Assembly (NCBI RefSeq): GCF_004323185.1
Contig: NZ_NAPS01000003.1
Span: 230,565-294,564, forward strand
Direction: 5' to 3'
DNA: 64,000 bases
DNA from: Westiellopsis prolifica IICB1
GTDB lineage: Bacteria > Cyanobacteriota > Cyanobacteriia > Cyanobacteriales > Nostocaceae
A program made the position numbers and the translations under genes. Shown here in pieces: positions 54,501 to 61,986 of the stretch (position 1 is its first letter; the number at the start of each line of letters is the position of its first letter). Below the pieces are notes generated by a model, which saw only the letters and a program-made list of their open reading frames with translations, ran no database searches and had not been told where the DNA came from.

Positions 54501-57500
54501 CTCCAAAAACCGAGATTTTGGCAATTTTCAAAACTTTGTGCTAATCCATTACAAAGTAAAATATCATTTGGTGTAATGCTCCAAAAATGAGCAATAGCAT
54601 TTGGTATTAAACTTTGTTTGTAGAGTTCTTGCAGCAAAGTATCGTAGTCATTTTTTTGCTGGGGGTTAATAGTATATGTATATTTGTTCAGTTGAGTAAA
54701 TTTCTCTGCAACTCTAACTGTAACAATATCTTGACTCTGCTGTGCTAGTCGTTTTGCAACTGCATCTCCTACACCATAATCATCTACAAAAACTAACCAA
54801 CGACTGTTTTTTTCAGTTACGAATTCTCTTTGTTGGAAAAACTCAAGAGGTGTAGATTGTTTCCAGATTGGGATATAAAACCAATCAGAAATATTTGGTT
54901 TTTTACCTAATGAGTTTTGAGATTTCGTTGATAAAGAAGTTTCAGAATTAGCCTCAATCCAATAACGCTGACGCTCAAAAGGATAGGTAGGTAAACTCAC
55001 ATGTCTGCGTTTCTCATGAGCATAAAAGCCTGTCCAGTTAATTTGCAACCCTGTGAGCCAAAGCCGAGAAAGAGTATTGAGCAAAAATGCCACATCAGAA
55101 ACTTGTTCCTGGGGATGTCGCAGCGAAGTTAGCACCACAGTCTGTGAAAGCAACTGTCGTTTGGCTAGGGTAGTTAATGTTCGTCCTGGGCCAACTTCCA
55201 AAAGTATTTGCTCCGACTGTTGTAGCAGTTCGGCGATTCCCTCTTTAAACAATACGGGTTGGCGTAGATGTCTAGCCCAGTAATCAGGGTCAGTCGCCTG
55301 ATCTGCTGTCATCCAAGTTCCGGTAACGTTAGAAATAAAAGGTATTTGAGGTGGTTTTAGGTTAATTTTTCTAACATGCCGTACAAATGGCTCTAAAATC
55401 GACTCCATCATCTGGGAATGAAAAGCATGAGATGTATGCAGTCGCCGACAATCCACGCCTTGCTCAATCAAACGATTTTGTAATGCTTCTATCGCATTGG
55501 TAGCACCAGAAACCACACAAAGCGACGGAGCATTGCTTGCTGCTAAAGAAAGTTCTGAACCCAACATTGGTTGGATTTCTTGAGCAGAAATAGAAACAGA
55601 AAGCATCGATCCAGATTCAATTTGTTGCATTAGTCGTCCACGAATTACGACTAAATTCAACGCTTCTTCTAAAGAAAAAACACCCGAAATACAAGCAGCT
55701 ACATATTCGCCAATGCTGTGACCAATCATTGCTTGTGGATGCACACCCCACGCCATCCAAAGTTTAGCCAGAGCATATTCAATCACAAATAATGCAGGTT
55801 GCGTTAAGAAAGTTTGTTGAAGTTCTGTTTGTGTAGTGTCTAAATTTGAGGGATAAATTATATCTTTGAGGTCTAACTTTAAATGTGGTTTTAGTAATTT
55901 ACAGCAATCGTCAATTTGTTGCCGAAAAATCAGTTCTGTTTCATATAATTCCCGCCCCATATTTACATACTGCGCTCCCTGTCCGGGAAACATAAATATG
56001 ATTTGATGGTTACGAATTTCGGAAAAATTACTCAAAACTCCTTGTTGTTCTGGCTCTGCAAGTGTTGTTATAGCATCTTCAGTATTTCGACATAGCAACA
56101 CTCGACGATAGTTAAAATTTCGCCGACCAACTTGCAAAGTATAAGCAATATCAGCCAGGTTAATATCAGAATGCTGTGCTAAATAATTCGCAAGATTATT
56201 TGTAGCAGATTCCAAAGCCGTTGGAGTTTTTGCAGAAATAAATAATAACTGCCAAGAGCGAGATTGTAGAGACGCACCATGTGATGTCTCTACAACGATC
56301 GCTTCTTCTAAAATTACATGGGCATTAGTACCGCCAATACCAAAAGAGCTAACTCCTGCACGTCTAGGATGTTTGTCTGTTTTCCATTCAGAGAGTTTAT
56401 TATTAACATAAAATGGGCTGTTGGCAAAATCAATCTGAGGATTTGGCTGCTCAAAATGTAGACTGGGAGGAATTTGTTTATGTTTTAGAGCTAAGACTGT
56501 TTTAATTAAACCTGCAATACCAGCAGCTGCATCTAAATGCCCAATATTTGTTTTTAGAGAACCAATTGCACAGAAGTTTTTCTTTTTTGTACTTCTTTGA
56601 AATGCCTGTGTCAACGCAGCAATTTCAATCGGATCTCCTAAAGAAGTTCCGGTTCCGTGAGCTTCAAGATAAGTTATTGTTTCTGCGTCTACCTCTGCAA
56701 CAACTTGAGCAGTTTTAATAACTTTCGCTTGACTTTCGATGCGGGGAGCTGTGTAGCTAACTTTGTTTGATCCGTCATTATTAATAGCAGAACCTTTAAT
56801 TACAGCATGGATAACATCTCTATCATGTAAGGTATCTTCTAATCTTTTCAAAACAATAATTCCGACACCTTCTCCAGTCACAGTTCCCTGTGCTTTAGCA
56901 TCAAAAGCACGACAATGTCCATCAGGAGAATTAATACCTCCTTCGTTATAAATATAGCCAGATTTTCTGAAGGCGCTAATAGAAACACCACCAACTAAAG
57001 CCATATCACATTCACCATTTAGCAAACTTTGGCAAGCTAAATGTACGGCTACTAATGAAGTTGAGCAAGCTGTTTGAACTGTATAGCTAGGTCCTGTTAA
57101 ATTAAGTTTGTAAGAAGTACGTGTAGCTAGGTAATCTTTATCTCCAGCAATTGTTATCTGACGTTTGTCTGTAGAGTTTCTAATATTTTGATTTAAATAA
57201 ATATTTAGTAAATAACCGCTTAAGCTAGAACCAGCAAAAACACCTATAGAACCATTGTATGTTTCAGAGTTATACCCTGCATTTTCCAAAGCTTCCCAAG
57301 CACATTCTAAAAAAACCCGGTGTTGGGGATCAGTCATTTCTGCATCTCTAGGATTAAAACCAAAAAAAGCAGCATCAAACAATTCTGCATCTTCTATAAC
57401 AGCATTGGCTTTAACATAATTGGGTTGACTGATAAGTTCTGGATCTATTCCTGATGCCAATAATTCTTCATCACTAAAAAAAGATATTGATTCTATACCA

Positions 57501-57616
57501 TTTTGTAAATTATGCCAAAATTCATCAATATTTTTCGCTCCTGGAAATCTTCCTGCTAACCCAATAATTGCTATTTCTGAGCCGTTGGTAAAATATGGTT
57601 CATTTGGAATATTCAT
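51563..57616 (-). CDS. PKS module with fused epimerization domain: KS-AT-KR-ACP-E
   Basis: This 2017-residue protein has a KS (TACSTS, Cys184; HGTGT; NIGHLD), an AT (GHSIGEY Ser634; HAFH, malonyl type), a KR (TGGLGGIG near 1167; YCAAN), a carrier domain with LAGDSILAIQIV (Ser1493), and then about 450 residues of an NRPS epimerization domain. The E domain shows HHLLLDAVSW (His-His at 1673-1674), EDNGRN in place of EGHGRE with the Glu kept, RTVGLFTT, and PNKGIGYDTLRY. The carrier domain also has the GDSI form typical of carriers before E domains. An E domain after a PKS ACP is unusual. The KS-AT linker holds a copy of the dispersed palindrome. The protein follows the Asn NRPS. Confidence 0.92.
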   Translation of the reverse strand: MNIPNEPYFTNGSEIAIIGLAGRFPGAKNIDEFWHNLQNGIESISFFSDEELLASGIDPELISQPNYVKANAVIEDAELFDAAFFGFNPRDAEMTDPQHRVFLECAWEALENAGYNSETYNGSIGVFAGSSLSGYLLNIYLNQNIRNSTDKRQITIAGDKDYLATRTSYKLNLTGPSYTVQTACSTSLVAVHLACQSLLNGECDMALVGGVSISAFRKSGYIYNEGGINSPDGHCRAFDAKAQGTVTGEGVGIIVLKRLEDTLHDRDVIHAVIKGSAINNDGSNKVSYTAPRIESQAKVIKTAQVVAEVDAETITYLEAHGTGTSLGDPIEIAALTQAFQRSTKKKNFCAIGSLKTNIGHLDAAAGIAGLIKTVLALKHKQIPPSLHFEQPNPQIDFANSPFYVNNKLSEWKTDKHPRRAGVSSFGIGGTNAHVILEEAIVVETSHGASLQSRSWQLLFISAKTPTALESATNNLANYLAQHSDINLADIAYTLQVGRRNFNYRRVLLCRNTEDAITTLAEPEQQGVLSNFSEIRNHQIIFMFPGQGAQYVNMGRELYETELIFRQQIDDCCKLLKPHLKLDLKDIIYPSNLDTTQTELQQTFLTQPALFVIEYALAKLWMAWGVHPQAMIGHSIGEYVAACISGVFSLEEALNLVVIRGRLMQQIESGSMLSVSISAQEIQPMLGSELSLAASNAPSLCVVSGATNAIEALQNRLIEQGVDCRRLHTSHAFHSQMMESILEPFVRHVRKINLKPPQIPFISNVTGTWMTADQATDPDYWARHLRQPVLFKEGIAELLQQSEQILLEVGPGRTLTTLAKRQLLSQTVVLTSLRHPQEQVSDVAFLLNTLSRLWLTGLQINWTGFYAHEKRRHVSLPTYPFERQRYWIEANSETSLSTKSQNSLGKKPNISDWFYIPIWKQSTPLEFFQQREFVTEKNSRWLVFVDDYGVGDAVAKRLAQQSQDIVTVRVAEKFTQLNKYTYTINPQQKNDYDTLLQELYKQSLIPNAIAHFWSITPNDILLCNGLAQSFENCQNLGFWSLLYLIQAFGKQNISDFLKLRVVTNNVHNVIGDEKLCPEKATILGPCKIIPKEYPNVNSCLIDVVIPSTNITPTEKLIDYLIRELTTQQTENIVAYRGHHRWIQSFESIRLDKNILGKTNLKKGGIYLITGGLGGIGLVLAEHLVKTVQAKLILIGRKGLPERSHWQQWLEEHDSKDPVSRKINKILEFTELGSEVEVKSADVASYEEMQLVVTEALEKFGQINGIIHAAGIAGGGIIQLKTEDIVNSVFTPKIQGTLVLKEILNSKNINLDFLVLCSSQSSILSEFGQVDYCAANAFLDVYADYCTSKSDQFTVAINWGSWQEVGMAVETELPEQLKLQREQELKKGILSEEGAEAFNRILLSSLPHVIVSTQDFQAVIEHNNSFNYLEQELALISQTSKTNISKSSHPRPNLANAYVAPSNEVEQALADIWQQFLGIEKIGIHDNFFELAGDSILAIQIVAKANTLGIKLTSQQMFMHQTIAELVTATGVIETNENSSKTGEVYLTPVQHRLLTQNKSNINSLNQSLLLEIQQKCNSKILQEAIKYVIEHHDVFRLRFLQKESKWQQIEVHTNDIMVYEHVNLSALSENEQQHALKSTIAGIQSKSNLSEGSLVNVAFIELRSPQNNYLLITIHHLLLDAVSWQILLEDLQTVYQQLSQAEGIKLSDQTTSFQQWTQSIQEYAQTSEMVKEQDYWLAKSQIPFHSLPVDYSANENIVTNSDIVSISLDKTATQALIKDVNKAYNTEINDVLLTALIQAFAKWTGEQQLWIDVEDNGRNIVFKNSKYISLSRTVGLFTTCFPVILDITEACDPGNALIVVKEYLRNIPNKGIGYDTLRYISNNPEISSKLKSFPQPQVSFSYLGNFDPVISHSSLFNFTDQFLKISQSTNKNKFYLLEINGIIVQEQLQLNWIYNTAVHRRETIEILALSFIEAIRSIIAHCQYLSAEKYTPSDFPRANLNQQDLDNFLAKINQLGGK
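56266..56293. repeat. Dispersed palindrome inside a PKS-E gene
   Basis: GTAGAGAC at the left and GTCTCTAC at the right flank a 12-base centre. The element lies at the same place in the KS-AT linker as in the PKS genes at 34307 and 29657 and encodes part of VETSHGASLQSR. Confidence 0.75.
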
Positions 57617-57629
57617 TATTGATTAATCC

Positions 57630-60600
57630 TTAATTATTTTCAACTGATTTCATTTTTTGGAGACGTTTCTTCTGTTGCACTTTACCAGCTGAAATTTTCT
57701 CTGTTGGAATATCGGTTTCCTGTAAAGAAGCTGTTTGATTTTGAGATTGACTTAAATACTCTGCCAAATCATAAATCGTAGGATATCTAAATAAATCAAG
57801 AGTCGATAATTCCAATTTTAATATTTTCTGCAATTGGCTGTGAACTGTAACTAAAAGTAATGAATGACCACCAATTTCAAAGAAATTATCATGAATACCT
57901 ATCTTTTCCAGATTCAAAGCTTTTTGCCAAACTGAAGCTATTGTTTTTTCTAACTGAGTTTGTGGTACTAGATAAGCAACTTCTAATTCTGGACGCAGAG
58001 CATTTGGTGTCGGCAATGCTCGACGATCTACTTTGCCATTAGATGTTAAAGGTAACGCTTCTAATATCATAAATGCTGTTGGTAGCATATAGTCAAGCAA
58101 TTTATTTTGTAAGAAGCGCCTTAGTTCAGTAATTGTTAGTGTTTTGTGTGGATAGAGAGTTATGTAAGCTATTAAATTTTGATTTCCGGGTTGCTCTTCT
58201 CGAACAATAACTACACTTGCAGATACTGATGGATGTTGATTGATAACCGCTTCTATTTCTCCTAATTCAACACGGAAACCTCGGATTTTGATTTGATTGT
58301 CAATTCTACCGATATACTCAATATCTCCACTTGGTAGAAAGCGAACTAAATCGCCTGTTTTGTAAAGGCGATCGCCCTCTTGTTTACTAAAAGGATTGGG
58401 AATAAATTTAACGGCTGTTAATTCTGGTTTGTTTAAATAACCTCTAGCTAATCCAATTCCACCAATGTGCAATTCACCTGCTACACCTGTTGGTACTGGT
58501 TGTAAATATTGGTCTAGAATGTATAATTGGGTATTAGCAATTGGTTTACCAATAGGTATAGAACCCGAATCATGCTTTCCAATTGGAACTTGATAAATAC
58601 AGCAGCCTACCACTGTTTCTGTTGGACCATATTCGTTTACTAATATTGTATCTGGAGCTACATCTTGCCAGAAGGTAATACTTTCAGATAATAAATTTTC
58701 TCCACCAATAATAAACGCTCTGGTTTTATTTGCGATCTCTTCTTTAGATAACTGCTGTTTCAACAAATCTAAGTGAGCGGGGGTGATTTTCACTAAACTT
58801 AAATTTGAGCTTTTCTTTAAAGCTTGAGAAAGGGTTTCAATACCTTGCTCTTCTGATAGTAATTCTGCTGTGCGACCAACTAATAAAGGTGAGAAAAGAC
58901 TAGTGATTGTTAAATCAAAACCCAAAGGAGAGTGAACTAAAGTTCCGACTCCTTGTTCTACTGCATATCTTTGGGTACACCAACTTAGGTAGTTAACTAA
59001 TCCTTGATGAGGAATTAATGTTCCTTTGGGTTTACCAGTGGAACCAGAAGTGTAAATAACGTAGGCTAAATTTAAGGCGGTTGTTGTAGTAATTAAATTC
59101 TCATTTTTTTGTTGATTGATAATTTCCCAATCATCATCTATACAAATAACTTGAATTTGATTTGTAGAAAAATCTGTCATTAAATGCTGTTGCGTCACCA
59201 GCACAGACATTTGAGAGTCATCTAGTATAAAGCTTTTTCTTTCTAAGGGGTAGTTAGGTTCAATCGGTACATAAGCACCACCCGCTTTTAAGATACCTAA
59301 AAGTGCAATTAACATTAAAGGTGTACGTTCAACACAAATTCCTACCAATACTTCTGGTTTGACGCCTAATTTTTGTAGGTAGTGAGCTAGCTGGTTTGCA
59401 CGGGTATTTAATTCTTGGTAGGTTAATTGCTGATTTTGATAAATCGCAGCAATGTTATCTGGAGTGCGATCGCACTGTTCTTCAAACCAATGATGGATGC
59501 ATTTGTGCTGTAGCTCTTCTGTTTTAGTATTATTAAATGCAATTAATAATTTTTCTCGCTCTTCTTCACTGAATATATCCAACCGTGCGATCGCTAAGGA
59601 AGGGTTATTAATAACGCTTGTTAACAAACTTTCCCACTGACTTGCCAAACGTTGAATATCTTCTTTACAGAAAAGTTTAGCATCATAGTGAAATTCTACT
59701 TTAATTAGATCATTTTGTGTATGGATACAAGAAAGTTTGATTTTAAATCTATCAGAGCAGACATAATGCTGATAAATTTTAAATACTACTTTATTATCAT
59801 CATAATTATCAACTAGTTTTTCAAAATCAAAACAGAATGGTAAAAATAATTCTTCCTCTTCATTTGCATTTGTTTTTTTCAATAAATTCCAATTAAAGCT
59901 GTCTTGCCATTCCAGCATCTCATCTGTTAACTTATTAACCTCCATTAAAGTTTCAGTAAATGTATGATTTGCCTGCATTTGGTAGACAAACGGTAAATAT
60001 TTAGCGAATAAACCTAGTGCTGTTTTTAATTCTTCATAGTTGCGACCATCACAGCCTAAACCTAAAATTAAATTTGATTGTCCAATCAGACGCCAAAGTA
60101 AGATTTGCCAGCAAGTAAGAAAAAATTTATCTATCGAAATTTGATATTGTTGGACAATTTCTTCAATCTTAGTTAGTAAATCTCTGCAAATTACTAATTT
60201 AACAACTTTAGGGTCAAATTCTGATTCCTGAAAGAAAGAATCCTCAAAAGGAAGCTTTAATTTATCCAGTACCGAAAAATCTATTTGTTGCCAGTAACTT
60301 GTTCTAATTGTAGTCTCTTCTGCCTCAAGTAATTCATTTTGCCACGTAGCGACATCAGCATATTGTAGTGGTTCTTCATCTAGTTCTATATTTTGCAAAC
60401 AGACACTATAATACTGACTAATTTCATCAACCAGATTATTTAGTGTTTTAAAATCAGCACAAAGTGATGGTAAATTTACAAATAAAATGTATTTTTTTGA
60501 AGAAATATTTATCAATTCATATTTTACTTCTTGCCCGATAGACTGTTCCTTAAATTTGTCAAATAAATTTTCTACCTCTTCCATTTGAGAATATTTATTT

Positions 60601-60866
60601 CTTAAACTATCCTCATTTAAATATATATCTCTCTTAGTATTTATCACCTGTATAGGTATCTTTAAACCAGGTGGGCGATAAAAAGTTGTGCGAAGAATTT
60701 CATTTCTAGCAATAACTTGGTCTAAAGCTTTTTGTAATACCTCAATTTTTACATCTCCTTCTATAACAATTGCACATTGAGTCCGATAAAAATTACCACC
60801 TTGCTGTACTAACCAAAGATGTTTTTGTTGAGGAGATAGTGGAAAACCCTGCATTTTTTCTTGCAT
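57630..60866 (-). CDS. NRPS module: His-less C-like (interface) domain-A(Asn)-PCP
   Basis: This 1078-residue protein starts with a condensation-fold domain (about 8-430) whose HHxxxDG motif is replaced by LPSLCAD at 132-138, so the catalytic His is gone. The A domain (about 465-960; YTSGSTGKPKG, NGKVDRR) has specificity residues D-L-T-K-I-G-E-V-G, the asparagine code. The PCP has IGGHSLLLVTV, and a basic tail follows. The preceding protein ends with a complete C domain, so the peptide bond can be made there. C-like domains without the His, placed before Asp A domains, are known as interface domains that recruit a TauD-type beta-hydroxylase; such a gene lies immediately upstream. I therefore predict beta-hydroxy-Asn (or a related residue). 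Confidence 0.91.
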   Translation of the reverse strand: MQEKMQGFPLSPQQKHLWLVQQGGNFYRTQCAIVIEGDVKIEVLQKALDQVIARNEILRTTFYRPPGLKIPIQVINTKRDIYLNEDSLRNKYSQMEEVENLFDKFKEQSIGQEVKYELINISSKKYILFVNLPSLCADFKTLNNLVDEISQYYSVCLQNIELDEEPLQYADVATWQNELLEAEETTIRTSYWQQIDFSVLDKLKLPFEDSFFQESEFDPKVVKLVICRDLLTKIEEIVQQYQISIDKFFLTCWQILLWRLIGQSNLILGLGCDGRNYEELKTALGLFAKYLPFVYQMQANHTFTETLMEVNKLTDEMLEWQDSFNWNLLKKTNANEEEELFLPFCFDFEKLVDNYDDNKVVFKIYQHYVCSDRFKIKLSCIHTQNDLIKVEFHYDAKLFCKEDIQRLASQWESLLTSVINNPSLAIARLDIFSEEEREKLLIAFNNTKTEELQHKCIHHWFEEQCDRTPDNIAAIYQNQQLTYQELNTRANQLAHYLQKLGVKPEVLVGICVERTPLMLIALLGILKAGGAYVPIEPNYPLERKSFILDDSQMSVLVTQQHLMTDFSTNQIQVICIDDDWEIINQQKNENLITTTTALNLAYVIYTSGSTGKPKGTLIPHQGLVNYLSWCTQRYAVEQGVGTLVHSPLGFDLTITSLFSPLLVGRTAELLSEEQGIETLSQALKKSSNLSLVKITPAHLDLLKQQLSKEEIANKTRAFIIGGENLLSESITFWQDVAPDTILVNEYGPTETVVGCCIYQVPIGKHDSGSIPIGKPIANTQLYILDQYLQPVPTGVAGELHIGGIGLARGYLNKPELTAVKFIPNPFSKQEGDRLYKTGDLVRFLPSGDIEYIGRIDNQIKIRGFRVELGEIEAVINQHPSVSASVVIVREEQPGNQNLIAYITLYPHKTLTITELRRFLQNKLLDYMLPTAFMILEALPLTSNGKVDRRALPTPNALRPELEVAYLVPQTQLEKTIASVWQKALNLEKIGIHDNFFEIGGHSLLLVTVHSQLQKILKLELSTLDLFRYPTIYDLAEYLSQSQNQTASLQETDIPTEKISAGKVQQKKRLQKMKSVENN

Positions 60867-60969
60867 TATTGTTATTAACAGAAAAATTATTAAGTAAATT
60901 TACATCAAAAAAGATTGCAGATGACTAATAATTAATTACCAACCACTAGTTAGCTTTATCTGTGGCGAC
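60867..60969. other. 103-base gap in the right operon
   Basis: This is one of the longer gaps in the core assembly-line part of the minus-strand operon, between the dioxygenase stop and the Asn NRPS start. It is AT-rich. I see no gene, hairpin or convincing promoter. Confidence 0.3.
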
Positions 60970-61986
60970 TCAATTAAAACTGATCAATTCCCCCATCGCC
61001 ACAAAAAGCTTACGTTCTCCCACATAAGGATTACGCCCATGAGCAGTTAAAACATTATCCAATAATAATATGTCTCCTCGTTCCCAAGGGAAAGAAATTT
61101 CTAATTTCTGATATAGTTCACATATTTCTAACATTGTAGAGTCTTCAATGGGAGTACCATCTCCGTAATAACAATTTCGCGGTAAATCTTCTATTTTAAA
61201 AGTTGATAATAGTGATTCGCGAGTTTGTTTTTTTAAACAAGCTAAATGCCAATGCTGTGCTTGATTAAACCACGAATTTTCACCAGTTTTAGGATGTTGA
61301 ATTACAGATGGACGAATAGAAATAGTTCTCAATCCACCATCTTTTTTCCATTCAAAATCAATTAGATTTCTTTGACAAATGTTTTCTACATCTGCTCTAT
61401 TTTGAGTTTGAAAAACCGTTTGCCAATCAAGCCCTAAACCATTTCCATAATTACGAACATACATAACTTGCTTTTCAATAAATTCCTCTCTAATTTTGGA
61501 TTCTAGAAGTTGAAATACCTTACGACTATCAACGATTGGAGTTTCTCCTCCTTGCTGTGCAGGTTGACGACACCCGAACAAAATTTTTCTGGGCCATTGA
61601 TGATTAAAAGAATTCTCATTATGCCATAATAACTTACTATCAGCAGGGTAAAAAACTGGAGTATAAACTTTACCACTTACCGTTTCGCGGGGATGTTCAC
61701 CATTTTCATTAAATAGTTCTGAGCAAACTGCTAGACAAAATCTTTCAAATGCAGCTGCTGTACTAATATTAAATCCTTTAAAAAGGATAGCACCATGTTT
61801 CATTAAATTTGTATCTATAAATTCTCGATTTGCCTCCGCCCAATCTACTATATCAACATCTAATATAGATGGTTTGATAACTAATGGTAGAGTTTGCTCA
61901 TCTCCAAAGTTATCTATTTTGATGATTTCAGTTTGTAAATTGATAGATTTTCTAGCAATTTTAGGGATTATTTTTACTTGTTTCAT
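60970..61986 (-). CDS. TauD/SyrP-like Fe(II)/2-oxoglutarate dioxygenase (amino acid beta-hydroxylase candidate)
   Basis: This 338-residue protein has the iron site His122-x-Glu124 in LLWHNENSF and a distal His316 in TAHGRNPY, with Arg325 for 2-oxoglutarate. The H-x-E form and the general sequence are those of TauD/SyrP-type enzymes that hydroxylate amino acids bound to NRPS carrier proteins; the DTNLMKHGAILFKGF segment is also typical. The start overlaps the end of the preceding NRPS gene by 26 bases, so translation is probably coupled. The neighbouring NRPS begins with a His-less C-like domain before an Asn A domain, which suggests Asn (or Asp) on that PCP as substrate. Halogenation is unlikely because the Glu ligand is present. 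Confidence 0.87.
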   Translation of the reverse strand: MKQVKIIPKIARKSINLQTEIIKIDNFGDEQTLPLVIKPSILDVDIVDWAEANREFIDTNLMKHGAILFKGFNISTAAAFERFCLAVCSELFNENGEHPRETVSGKVYTPVFYPADSKLLWHNENSFNHQWPRKILFGCRQPAQQGGETPIVDSRKVFQLLESKIREEFIEKQVMYVRNYGNGLGLDWQTVFQTQNRADVENICQRNLIDFEWKKDGGLRTISIRPSVIQHPKTGENSWFNQAQHWHLACLKKQTRESLLSTFKIEDLPRNCYYGDGTPIEDSTMLEICELYQKLEISFPWERGDILLLDNVLTAHGRNPYVGERKLFVAMGELISFN

